Notes: a model not told the origin generated them from the sequence alone. Counted from the stretch's first letter, positions 1 to 6,272 are shown. The stretch: 7,476 nt of DNA from Hyphomicrobiales bacterium (GCA_003133345.1 PKXB01000069.1:1-7476); one strand, 5' to 3'. Numbers and translations are program-made.

Positions 1-1
1 G

Positions 2-607
2 CTGGAAAACAAATGCCGCGACCTCGCGCTGCCTTGTATGTCGGTGCTGGGGCCGGTGCTCCGCCTGTTCCAGTCCTATCTCGGCGCTGAGACCATCCAC
101 CGCGTCGGCGCCCAGCACGTGCTCAACGCGGAATATTTCCAGCGCATCGACGCGCTCAACTACACGATGTTTCATGACGACGGCCAGCACGTGGAAGGGC
201 TGCAGGACGCCGACGTGGTGCTGGTCGGTGTCTCGCGCACGTCGAAAACGCCGACCTCGATCTATCTCGCCAATCGCGGCGTCAAAACCGGCAACGTGCC
301 GCTGGTGCCGGGCGTGCTGCTGGCGCCCGCGGTGGAGAAGCTGACGCGGCCGCTGGTGGTCGGGCTCTATGCCAGTCCCGAGCGCATCGTGCAGATCCGG
401 GAGAACCGGCTGTTGGGCTTGAAAGCGCACCGCGACGACGATCGCTATATCGACAAGGCCGCGGTGGCCGAGGAGGTGGCGTTTTCGCGCCGGCTCTGCG
501 CCAAGTACAGTTGGCCCGTTATTGACGTGACGCGCCGCTCGATCGAGGAAACCGCCGCCGCGGTGATGAAGCTGCTGAGCGAACGCCGCCGTCAACCGGT
601 GGGGTGA
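2..607 (+). CDS. ppsR: DUF299 kinase/pyrophosphorylase, PPDK/PEP synthase regulator (5' end cut by window)
   Basis: The reading frame is open from the window edge, so the N-terminus is missing. About 201 residues remain of a family usually near 270-280. Proteins of this family reversibly phosphorylate a threonine of PEP synthase or pyruvate phosphate dikinase, using ADP as donor and Pi for the reverse reaction, and so set flux between pyruvate and PEP in the cytosol. The diagnostic P-loop GVSRTSKTP lies at about 227-253 and is followed by SIYLANRG. The C-terminal block [16 protein letters not shown] is also typical. The first in-frame ATG (position 38) is internal: recognisable family sequence continues upstream of it. 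The target, PEP synthase or pyruvate phosphate dikinase, cannot be decided here because neither gene is in the window. It heads the run leading to maf, but 158 bp of repeat-rich DNA separate them. Confidence 0.93.
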   Translation: MENKCRDLALPCMSVLGPVLRLFQSYLGAETIHRVGAQHVLNAEYFQRIDALNYTMFHDDGQHVEGLQDADVVLVGVSRTSKTPTSIYLANRGVKTGNVPLVPGVLLAPAVEKLTRPLVVGLYASPERIVQIRENRLLGLKAHRDDDRYIDKAAVAEEVAFSRRLCAKYSWPVIDVTRRSIEETAAAVMKLLSERRRQPVG

Positions 608-613
608 TGTTAT

Positions 614-752
614 CCTTCCCCCGCAGGGGGAGGGTGGCGAGCGAATGCGAGCCGGGTGGGGGGTAGTTCAATCATGACATTGGAATCGCAGACCCCACCC
701 CGCCCGCCGTCGCTGACGCTCCGGCGGCCGACCCTCCCCTGAAAGGGGAGGG
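614..752. repeat. nested inverted repeat between ppsR and maf
   Basis: The gap between the ppsR stop (607) and the maf start (766) is mostly one palindromic element. At its left end 614-622 pairs with 626-634 (C-rich then G-rich, 3-nt loop, one G-U). At its right end 732-740 (ccctcccct) pairs exactly with 744-752 (aggggaggg) around a 3-nt loop. The two ends are also imperfect inverted copies of each other: the left half (613-663) carries a gagggtggcgagcg then gagccgggtgggg pattern, answered by the inverted pattern ccccacccc to cgaccctcccct at 693-740. Elements of this design are common between genes in Bradyrhizobium relatives. There is no T-run after either hairpin, so a classic intrinsic terminator is not supported. 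Confidence 0.8.
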
Positions 753-765
753 ATTAAGGAAACTC

Positions 766-1374
766 ATGGCGCTCTGGCTTAGCCCGCAACCGCTGGTGCT
801 CGCATCGAAAAGCGACGTGCGCGGCAAGATGCTGGCGGCGGTCGGCCTGCGCTTCGAGATCAGGCCGGCGCAGATCGACGAACGCGCGGTCGAAGCCAAA
901 GCCGGGACCACCGATGCCGCCGCCGTCGCCCGCTTGCTCGCGCGCGCCAAGGCCGACGCGGTGGCGCGCTCGTTGCCCGGCCGGTTGGTGCTGGGCGCCG
1001 ACCAGACACTGGCGCGCGGAGCCAAACGCTTCAGCAAGCCGGCCAACCGCGCCGCGGCGGCCGAGCAGTTGCGAGCCTTGCGCGGGCGCACGCACGAGCT
1101 GCATTCTGCGCTGGCGCTGGTGCGCGACGGCGCCGTGCTGTTCGATTGCGTCGACAGCGCGCGGCTGACCATGCGCGATATTTCCGACCGCTTTCTCGAG
1201 GATTATCTCGACATGGCGGGGGGCGCCGCCTTGGCGAGCGTCGGCGGCTATCAGCTCGAAGGCATCGGCATTCACCTGTTCGAGCGCGTCGGGGGCGACT
1301 ATTTCACCATTCTCGGCCTGCCGCTGTTGCCGCTGCTGGCCTATCTGCGGCAGAACGGCTTTGTGGATGGGTAG
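766..1374 (+). CDS. maf: Maf-family nucleotide pyrophosphatase
   Basis: This is a 202-residue cytosolic protein, the normal length for Maf/Ham1-like nucleoside triphosphate pyrophosphatases, which hydrolyse non-canonical or modified NTPs to NMP and PPi. Family signatures in order are LASKSDVRG (residues 12-20, in place of the usual SPRR-type motif), GADQT (77-81, with the likely catalytic D79), a KP pair (91-92), GYQLEGIG (161-168) and GDYFTILGLPLLPLL (177-191). The variant first motif and GADQT suggest a Maf subgroup distinct from textbook YhdE/YceF, so the preferred nucleotide is uncertain. The start is supported by an aagga Shine-Dalgarno at 756-760, five bases before the ATG. In related genomes maf is commonly followed directly by aroE; here the next gene is coaE, 170 bp on. 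Confidence 0.9.
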   Translation: MALWLSPQPLVLASKSDVRGKMLAAVGLRFEIRPAQIDERAVEAKAGTTDAAAVARLLARAKADAVARSLPGRLVLGADQTLARGAKRFSKPANRAAAAEQLRALRGRTHELHSALALVRDGAVLFDCVDSARLTMRDISDRFLEDYLDMAGGAALASVGGYQLEGIGIHLFERVGGDYFTILGLPLLPLLAYLRQNGFVDG

Positions 1375-1380
1375 GCTCAT

Positions 1381-1427
1381 GTCCCGGGCGCGGCGCAACA
1401 TGAAATGTTGCGACGCAGACCCGGGAC
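1381..1427. repeat. palindromic repeat A (maf-coaE gap)
   Basis: This two-level palindrome begins six bases after the maf stop. The outer arms gtcccggg (1381-1388) and cccgggac (1420-1427) match exactly. The inner arms cgcaacat (1394-1401) and atgttgcg (1405-1412) also match exactly, around a gaa loop. Its termini resemble those of repeat B, so the two probably belong to one family with different centres. No T-run follows, so it may stabilise or process RNA rather than terminate it; that is inference. Confidence 0.85.
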
Positions 1428-1453
1428 CGTTACGAAACTCAGAATTTGGAAAG

Positions 1454-1533
1454 GTCCCGGATCAGCGGCGCACCGCCATAGCGCGTCGAAGACGCGCGTA
1501 AACGCGCTTATGGCGGTGCACCGCGTCCGGGAC
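1454..1533. repeat. palindromic repeat B (upstream of coaE)
   Basis: The outer arms gtcccgga (1454-1461) and tccgggac (1526-1533) are exact complements. The inner arms 1465-1480 and 1510-1525 (gcgg-gcaccgccata and its complement) pair over 16 bp with one mismatch. A third, central hairpin has arms gcgcgtc (1481-1487) and gacgcgc (1491-1497). The right arm ends only two bases before the gagaag Shine-Dalgarno of coaE, so a folded transcript would place a long stem directly against that ribosome binding site. It lies 26 bp downstream of repeat A. Confidence 0.85.
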
Positions 1534-1544
1534 AAGAGAAGCAA

Positions 1545-2144
1545 ATGTTTATTCTCGGCCTGACCGGCTCGCTCGGCATGGGAAAATCCGCCACGGCGAA
1601 GATGTTCGCCGAAGAAGGCGTGCCCGTGCACGATGCCGATGCCGTCGTGCACCGGCTCTATGACGGCGAGGCCACGCCGGCGATCGAGGCCGCTTTTCCC
1701 GGAACGACCAAAGACGGCAAAGTCGATCGCGACGCTCTGGCCAAGCGCGTGCTCGGCGATGCCGCCGCCATCAAGCGGCTGGAGCAAATCGTGCATCCGC
1801 TGGTGGGGGCCGCCTCGACGCGGTTTTTGGCGGAGGCCGAGCGCAGGGGCGCGCCGGTGGCGGTGCTCGACGTCCCGCTGCTGTTCGAGACCGGCGGTGA
1901 CGCCCGCTGCGACGCGGTGGTGGTGGTCTCGGCGCCGGCCGACCTGCAGCGGATGCGCGCCTTTGAGCGCCCCAGCATGACCGCGGGCAAGCTTGCGGCC
2001 ATCCTCGCCAAGCAGATGCCGGACGAGGAAAAGCGGCGGCGCGCCGATTTCGTGGTGGATACTTCGAAAGGTTTTGACGCGGCGCGTGCGCAAGTGCGTG
2101 ATATTCTCAAAAGCATCGCTAAGATGCCGAACCGGCGGCCGTGA
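1545..2144 (+). CDS. coaE: dephospho-CoA kinase
   Basis: The product phosphorylates the 3'-hydroxyl of dephospho-CoA with ATP, the last step of coenzyme A synthesis, in the cytosol. At 199 residues it has the usual family length. The P-loop GLTGSLGMGKS occupies residues 5-15, with K14 and S15 for phosphate binding. It is followed by the DAD motif at 30-32 (substrate/catalytic region), HPL at 84-86, the signature DVPLLFE at 109-115 and ADFVVDTS near 167-174. The usual GGIGSGKS wording of the loop is changed at several non-essential positions but keeps the GxxxxGKS pattern. The start is backed by gagaag at 1536-1541. The stop lies 30 bp before dnaQ, consistent with co-transcription. The maf-coaE-dnaQ neighbourhood is conserved in Hyphomicrobiales. 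Confidence 0.95.
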   Translation: MFILGLTGSLGMGKSATAKMFAEEGVPVHDADAVVHRLYDGEATPAIEAAFPGTTKDGKVDRDALAKRVLGDAAAIKRLEQIVHPLVGAASTRFLAEAERRGAPVAVLDVPLLFETGGDARCDAVVVVSAPADLQRMRAFERPSMTAGKLAAILAKQMPDEEKRRRADFVVDTSKGFDAARAQVRDILKSIAKMPNRRP

Positions 2145-2174
2145 TTCTGATCACCGCCTGAGCGGACTAAAAAA

Positions 2175-2876
2175 ATGCGCGAAATCGTCCTCGACACAGA
2201 AACCACGGGCCTCGATCCCTTGCAGGGTCATCGCCTGGTCGAGGTCGGCTGCATCGAGCTGCTCAACCGGATTCCGACCGGCGCGACGTTCCACAGCTAT
2301 CTCAACCCGGAGCGCGAAGTACCGGCTGAGGCCGTCGCCATCCACGGGCTGGCGACCGAATTCCTCAAGGACAAGCCGCTTTTCGCCGACATCGCCGACG
2401 ATTTCCTCAGCTTCATCGGCGACGCGCCGCTGGTGATCCACAATGCCGGCTTCGACCACGGCTTCCTCATCGCCGAACTCAAGCGCGTCGAGCGTCCGCC
2501 GATCGCGCGCGATCGGCTGGTCGACACGCTGCTGCTGGCGCGCCGCAAGCATCCGGCCGGACCGAACCGGCTCGACGATCTGTGCGCGCGCTACGGCATC
2601 GACAATTCGCGGCGCAGCAAGCACGGCGCGCTGCTCGACGCCGAGATCCTGGCCGAGGTCTATCTGGAGCTGATCGGCGCGCGCCAGGCGCAGCTCGGCC
2701 TCGCCGAGAGCGGCGTGCGGCGCGGCAACACACGCGACGGCATCGCGGTGCGGTGCGAGCGTGATGTGGCGTTGGCCGTCCGCGTCAGCGCGGCCGATCG
2801 CGAGGCGCACCGCAAATTCGTCTCGACGCTGGGGGCGAACGCTCTGTGGCGAGATTATCTGACGGACGACGCCTGA
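2175..2876 (+). CDS. dnaQ: DNA polymerase III epsilon subunit (3'-5' proofreading exonuclease)
   Basis: This 233-residue exonuclease of the DEDDh class removes mispaired 3' nucleotides within the Pol III core. All five catalytic positions are visible: D7 and E9 in DTETTG (Exo I), D94 in HNAGFD (Exo II), and H150 plus D155 in HGALLDA (Exo III). Just after the catalytic domain, QAQLGL at 171-176 fits the position and form of the beta-clamp-binding peptide that lies there in E. coli epsilon (QTSMAF); this reading is inference. The C-terminal tail (about 180-233) would correspond to the flexible segment that binds the polymerase alpha subunit. No strong Shine-Dalgarno precedes the ATG; only a weak gagcgga-like stretch and an A-run are present. 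Its stop faces the secB stop across 4 bp. Confidence 0.94.
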   Translation: MREIVLDTETTGLDPLQGHRLVEVGCIELLNRIPTGATFHSYLNPEREVPAEAVAIHGLATEFLKDKPLFADIADDFLSFIGDAPLVIHNAGFDHGFLIAELKRVERPPIARDRLVDTLLLARRKHPAGPNRLDDLCARYGIDNSRRSKHGALLDAEILAEVYLELIGARQAQLGLAESGVRRGNTRDGIAVRCERDVALAVRVSAADREAHRKFVSTLGANALWRDYLTDDA

Positions 2877-2880
2877 CGGC

Positions 2881-3369
2881 TCAGCTCGGCGGCGCCGGCG
2901 CGCCGGCCACCTGCATCTCGCTCATCTTCTTTTGATAGAGGCCGACGAAATCCACCGGATCGAGCAGCAGCGGCGGGAAGCCGCCATTGCGCACGGTGGT
3001 GGCGATGACCTCGCGCGCGAACGGGAACAGCAGGCGCGGACATTCGATCAGCACGAGCGCGTTTATGCTTTCCTGCGGCACGTTCTGGATGCGGAATATG
3101 CCGGCATATTCCAATTCGAATCTGAAAATCAATTTGCCGTCGGTTTCCGCCTTGCCGTCAAGCTTGAGTGTTACCTCGATGTCGTTGTCCGACAGCGGCT
3201 TGGCGTTGACGTTGATTTGAATGCCGATCTGCGGTGGCTGCGTTCCGACCGTCAGCGACTGCGGCGCGTTCGGGTTCTCGAACGAGAAATCCTTGATGTA
3301 TTGCGCCACCACGTTGAGTTGCGGCTGCGGGTTCTGGGCCGGTGCCGGGCCGCCATTGGTTGTGGACAT
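2881..3369 (-). CDS. secB: protein-export chaperone SecB
   Basis: SecB is a tetrameric cytosolic chaperone that holds presecretory proteins unfolded and hands them to SecA. The 162-residue product has the expected length. It contains [10 protein letters not shown] (24-33), a long beta-rich middle with [12 protein letters not shown] (81-92), the [12 protein letters not shown] block (109-120) and [16 protein letters not shown] (130-145), all hallmark SecB segments. An N-terminal Gln/Pro/Asn-rich leader (about 1-18) and an Ala/Pro tail are typical of alphaproteobacterial versions. The start is decided by aggag (plus-strand ctcct at 3375-3379), five bases from the ATG. It runs opposite to dnaQ, and the two stops are 4 bp apart, so transcripts from both sides must end inside the opposing gene or overlap. 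fxsA lies upstream on the same strand, 162 bp away. Confidence 0.96.
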   Translation of the reverse strand: MSTTNGGPAPAQNPQPQLNVVAQYIKDFSFENPNAPQSLTVGTQPPQIGIQINVNAKPLSDNDIEVTLKLDGKAETDGKLIFRFELEYAGIFRIQNVPQESINALVLIECPRLLFPFAREVIATTVRNGGFPPLLLDPVDFVGLYQKKMSEMQVAGAPAPPS

Positions 3370-3460
3370 GAAAACTCCTGAACGTCACCAAAGAACTGAT
3401 GCGGCGGTTGGCTAACACGGCGTCTATAGGGGAACAAGGATTCGAAGAAGCCCTTTATTG

Positions 3461-3533
3461 GCGTATGATCCTGTCCGAAAACCGGTACCCATCCCCGAGC
3501 CAGTCGAGGACAAGCTTTCCGGGATCATGCGCT
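3461..3533. repeat. 73-bp repeat, copy 1 (between fxsA and secB)
   Basis: This copy is 63/73 identical, without gaps, to the copy at 4014-4086 and has the same orientation. Its ends are inverted: gcgtatgatc (3461-3470) against gatcatgcgc (3523-3532), one mismatch that would be a G-U pair in RNA. The core shares the blocks tccgaaaaccggt and cccatccccga with copy 2. The right end overlaps the first two bases of the fxsA stop codon (plus-strand cta, 3532-3534). Repeats with a ccgaaaaccggt core and gatcatgc ends are widespread between genes in Hyphomicrobiales. Confidence 0.88.
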
Positions 3534-3996
3534 ATTGGTGTTCCCGCTGATTGTCGCGCCGGTCGGTCAGCGCGGCGTCGGGCACCTGAAGCCACTGCTC
3601 GGGCGCGAGATCGACCACGCCGTCGGCGCGGGCGGGCGCCGGCTTTAGCCCGAGCAGCACGCCCAGTGCCCGCCGGAGCGGCGCGAGCAATAGCAAAAGG
3701 CCCAGGACATCCGTTATAAACCCTGGAATTAGCAGGAGAATTCCCGCTAGCAGGGTCAGGGTCCCGGCGCTGTCGGCTTGCAGGGCGGTGAAGCCGCCTT
3801 GGCCCATTGCGACGCGCACGCGGGCGATGTGGTTGCCGCCGGCATGGCGCAGCACCATGGCACCGGCCAATGAGGTCGCCGCCACCAGCGCCAAGGCCCA
3901 CAGAAAACCGATCGTCCCTGCCACTGCGATGAACACCGCCAGTTCCATGATCGGGAGCGCCAGCAGGGCCAGCAGCAGCCATTTTGCCACATTCAT
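3532..3996 (-). CDS. fxsA: FxsA family inner-membrane protein
   Basis: This is a 154-residue membrane protein of the FxsA family, named for the E. coli protein whose overproduction relieves phage T7 exclusion in F-plasmid strains; its normal role is poorly known. Hydrophobic segments lie at about residues 5-27, 29-49 and 78-104. The family signature PGFITD sits at 91-96 and runs into GLLLLLAP. After R108/R109 comes a hydrophilic C-terminal tail of roughly 38 residues, ending in a highly charged Arg/Gln stretch, probably cytoplasmic. The Shine-Dalgarno is weak (an agga about 12 bases before the ATG). The gene is flanked on both sides by the same 73-bp repeat: copy 2 starts 17 bp upstream of the start codon and copy 1 touches the stop codon. 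Co-transcription with secB is possible, but the 162-bp gap leaves it open. Confidence 0.9.
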   Translation of the reverse strand: MNVAKWLLLALLALPIMELAVFIAVAGTIGFLWALALVAATSLAGAMVLRHAGGNHIARVRVAMGQGGFTALQADSAGTLTLLAGILLLIPGFITDVLGLLLLLAPLRRALGVLLGLKPAPARADGVVDLAPEQWLQVPDAALTDRRDNQREHQ

Positions 3997-4013
3997 AGGT
4001 GTTATTGTCCTAG

Positions 4014-4086
4014 GCGCATGATCTTATCCGAAAACCGGTGCCCATCCCCGATCAAGTCAAGGATATGCTTTTCGGGATCATGCGCT
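4014..4086. repeat. 73-bp repeat, copy 2 (upstream of fxsA)
   Basis: This is the direct-repeat partner of 3461-3533, with ten substitutions and no indels. Its terminal arms gcgcatgatc (4014-4023) and gatcatgcgc (4076-4085) are perfect complements, so this copy has kept the palindrome intact. It lies in the divergent spacer, 17 bp from the fxsA start codon. Confidence 0.88.
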
Positions 4087-4144
4087 GGCTGTCTAGGTTG
4101 GCGTAGGCGTCCCGATCGTTTAAGCTTTGTTCGCGAAGCACAAT

Positions 4145-4164
4145 TGCGCCGAAATACCGGCGCA
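4145..4164 (+). other. small hairpin in timA leader
   Basis: tgcgccg (4145-4151) and cggcgca (4158-4164) are perfect 7-bp complementary arms around a 6-nt loop, about 107 bases before the timA start. There is no T-run after it. It could be a leader structure in the timA mRNA or simply chance in GC-rich DNA. Confidence 0.35.
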
Positions 4165-4270
4165 GGGCCTATGGATTGGCGCGGACACCGGCATAGATAG
4201 GTACGGTGGACCCGGCCGCCACGCCGTCGATCGGGCCGCGGGTCGATCTGCCGTTACGGTTACCGAAAGC

Positions 4271-4984
4271 ATGCGAGACGTGTTCGACATCTACACCATC
4301 ATATTCCTGGCGCTGGCGGTATTCATCTTCCTGCGCCTGCGCAGCGTGCTCGGCCAGCGTACCGGCCGGGAGCGGCCGCCATACGATCCTTACGCCGCGC
4401 GCGAGCCGGGGCGGCCGGCGACTGAAAAAGTCGTCACCCTGCCCAATCGAACGCCGGAAGCGGCCGCGGTGAAGCCGGCCGAACCGGTCGCGCCGGGCGA
4501 GCGCTGGAAGGGCATCGCCGAAGCCGGCTCCGTGCTCGCAACGGGTCTCGACGCCCTCGTTGCCGCCGACGCTAATTTCGATCCCAAGCATTTCCTCACC
4601 GGTGCGCGCGCGGCCTATGAAATGATCGTCAATGCGTTTGCCGAAGGCGATCGCCGCACCCTGAAGAATTTGCTGTCGCGCGAAGTCTACGACGGCTTCG
4701 AGTCCGCCATCACCGAGCGCGAGAAACGCGGCGAGACGGTGGAGAGCCGTTTCGTCTCCATCGACAACGCCGAGATCACCGCCGCCGAGTTGCGCGCACG
4801 CACCGCGCAGTTGACTGTGCGCTTCCAGTCCAAGCTAATATCGGTGACGCGCGACAAGAACGGCAACGTGATCGACGGCAATGCCGAGAAGGTGACCGAC
4901 GTCACCGACGTCTGGACATTCGCCCGCGATCTGTCGTCGCGCGATCCGAACTGGAAACTGGTCGCAACCGAAGCCGGGCAATGA
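4271..4984 (+). CDS. timA: TIM44-like inner-membrane protein (TimA type)
   Basis: The product is 237 residues. A single N-terminal transmembrane helix (about residues 8-22) follows a short polar start, MRDVFDIYTI. A basic and proline-rich linker (about 24-80) leads to a TIM44-like C-terminal domain (about 103-235), with FDPKHFLTGARAAYEMIV at its head and a conserved FARDLSSRDPNWKLVAT end. The family is the bacterial relative of the matrix-side domain of mitochondrial Tim44; the Caulobacter relatives TimA and TimB are inner-membrane proteins of unsettled function. I chose the ATG at 4271 because the family begins with this DIYTIIF segment. The ATG at 4127 would add 48 residues with no membrane or family character. 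Its stop is 4 bp before the mltA start, so the two are very likely translated from one mRNA. Confidence 0.88.
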   Translation: MRDVFDIYTIIFLALAVFIFLRLRSVLGQRTGRERPPYDPYAAREPGRPATEKVVTLPNRTPEAAAVKPAEPVAPGERWKGIAEAGSVLATGLDALVAADANFDPKHFLTGARAAYEMIVNAFAEGDRRTLKNLLSREVYDGFESAITEREKRGETVESRFVSIDNAEITAAELRARTAQLTVRFQSKLISVTRDKNGNVIDGNAEKVTDVTDVWTFARDLSSRDPNWKLVATEAGQ

Positions 4985-4988
4985 CCGC

Positions 4989-6272
4989 ATGGCGGCGTTA
5001 CCACCTCGCTCGCAATTGGGCATTGGCTTGGCACTGGGCCTGATCGCGGCAGGCGGCCCGGCGGCGGCGTCCGAGATGAAATTCCGCAACGCGCAGGTCG
5101 AACCGCTTAGCTTTACCAAAATGGCCGGCTGGCAGGACGACGACCACGCCGCCGCTTTCGGCGCATACTTGAAAAGCTGCAGCGCTATCCTGCAAGGCAG
5201 TAAGGCGAAGCGCGCGGCGCGGCCGGTCTACGGCGGGCTGTACAATGCTTGCGGGAAAGCGGCCACGCTCGCCGCCGCCGCCGGCACAGTCGATCGCGCG
5301 CAAGCGCGCAAGTTCTTCGAGGACAATTTCAAGCCGGTGCGCATTTTGCCGGCCGTCCACACCTACGGCTATTACACTGGCGCCGACGGCTTTTACACCG
5401 GCTATTACGAGGCCGAAGTCGCAGGCTCGCGTGTCAAGACCGAGGACTACAACGTCCCGATCTACCGGGTGCCGGCAAAACTCGCGGGCAAGAAGAGCAG
5501 GGTGTTCTCGCAATACGACCGCACTGAAATCGAGCGCGGCGCGCTCGCCGGCAAGGGACTGGAGATTTGCTGGATCAAAAACCCGGTCGATGCCTTCTTC
5601 GCGCAGATCCAGGGCTCCACGCGCGTCAAGCTCGATGACGGCGAATTGCTGCGGCTTAATTACATCGCCAGCAACGGCAAGCCCTACACGCCGGTTGGCC
5701 GGCTTCTGATCGACCAAGGGGTCTACACGCCCGAAGAAATGTCGATGGACAAGATCCGGGAATTCATGGAAGCCAATCCGGACGAGGGAAAGGCGCTGCG
5801 CGAGAAGAACCGCTCCTTCGTGTTCTTCTCCGAGACGCAGCTCGGTCCGACGGACGAATGCGTCGGCGCACAGGGCATCCCGTTGACGCCATGGCGCTCG
5901 CTGGCGGTTGATCCCTCGATGCACGTCTACGGCACGCCGATCTGGATCGACGCCAAATTTCCGATCACCAGCGACCTGCCGCAGGACACCTTCCAGCATC
6001 TGATGTTCGCGCAGGATACCGGCTCCGCCATTCGCGGGGCGGCGCGCGCCGATATCTATTTTGGCCACGGCGAGGATACCCCCCACATCGCCGGCCGCAT
6101 CAAGCAGTTCGGCAAATTCGTCATGCTGATGCCGAAGGACGTGTCGATGAGCGGAGCCGCGCCGGAGAAGATCAATGTGCCGCTGCCGAGGCCGCGGCCG
6201 AAGGACATCATCGCGGATAATGCGCCCGCGCAGGCGGCGACAACGGCGGCGCTGCACAAGCCGAAGCCATGA
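4989..6272 (+). CDS. mltA: membrane-bound lytic transglycosylase A family
   Basis: MltA enzymes cleave the glycan strands of peptidoglycan between MurNAc and GlcNAc, leaving 1,6-anhydroMurNAc. The 427-residue product has an N-terminal signal peptide with a likely cut after A27. The MltA domain follows, with DGFYTGYYEAEV (133-144), FFAQIQGS (203-210) and TPVGRLLID (234-242). The C-terminal 3D/double-psi barrel contains AQDTGSAIRG (D343) and ADIYFGHG (D355). By spacing, D355 corresponds to the catalytic Asp308 of E. coli MltA, and D343 to another conserved aspartate. A proline- and alanine-rich tail ends the protein. There is no lipobox cysteine after the signal peptide, unlike the E. coli lipoprotein, so this one is probably soluble in the periplasm. 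Only 4 bp separate it from timA, no good Shine-Dalgarno is visible, and smr starts within its stop codon. Confidence 0.95.
   Translation: MAALPPRSQLGIGLALGLIAAGGPAAASEMKFRNAQVEPLSFTKMAGWQDDDHAAAFGAYLKSCSAILQGSKAKRAARPVYGGLYNACGKAATLAAAAGTVDRAQARKFFEDNFKPVRILPAVHTYGYYTGADGFYTGYYEAEVAGSRVKTEDYNVPIYRVPAKLAGKKSRVFSQYDRTEIERGALAGKGLEICWIKNPVDAFFAQIQGSTRVKLDDGELLRLNYIASNGKPYTPVGRLLIDQGVYTPEEMSMDKIREFMEANPDEGKALREKNRSFVFFSETQLGPTDECVGAQGIPLTPWRSLAVDPSMHVYGTPIWIDAKFPITSDLPQDTFQHLMFAQDTGSAIRGAARADIYFGHGEDTPHIAGRIKQFGKFVMLMPKDVSMSGAAPEKINVPLPRPRPKDIIADNAPAQAATTAALHKPKP

Larger units (their letters stand above)
3997..4270. promoter_or_regulatory. divergent spacer between fxsA and timA
   Basis: These 274 bases separate genes transcribed away from each other, so promoters for both should lie here. 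The spacer holds repeat copy 2 (4014-4086) and a short hairpin (4145-4164). I see no convincing -35/-10 pair on either strand and no coding region. The frame of timA stays open upstream to an ATG at 4127, but that part does not look like protein of this family. Confidence 0.5.

Noticed and set aside
614..1533. Intrinsic terminators after ppsR and maf
   Set aside because: The stems are strong but no T-run follows any of them on either strand. They fit repeat families better.
1377..2206. Minus-strand open frames of 238 and 182 residues opposite coaE
   Set aside because: They lie over a clear dephospho-CoA kinase and have only low-complexity Arg/Ala/Ser-rich composition.
3410..3438. Minus-strand promoter for secB (cttgtt and a -10-like ttagcc, 17-bp spacing)
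   Set aside because: The -35 is passable but the -10 matches the consensus poorly; too weak to annotate.
3461..4086. CRISPR-like direct repeats
   Set aside because: There are only two copies, 480 bp apart, with a gene between them and inverted ends. This fits an interspersed palindromic repeat, not an array.
4127..4270. Upstream ATG at 4127 as the timA start
   Set aside because: The extra 48 residues have no similarity to the family. The family begins at the DIYTIIF membrane segment, and the extension lies in the divergent spacer.
4998..6257. 419-residue open frame on the minus strand opposite mltA
   Set aside because: It is fully inside mltA, rich in Arg, His and Gly as expected from the complement of GC-rich codons, and shows no family motif. 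mltA itself is certain.
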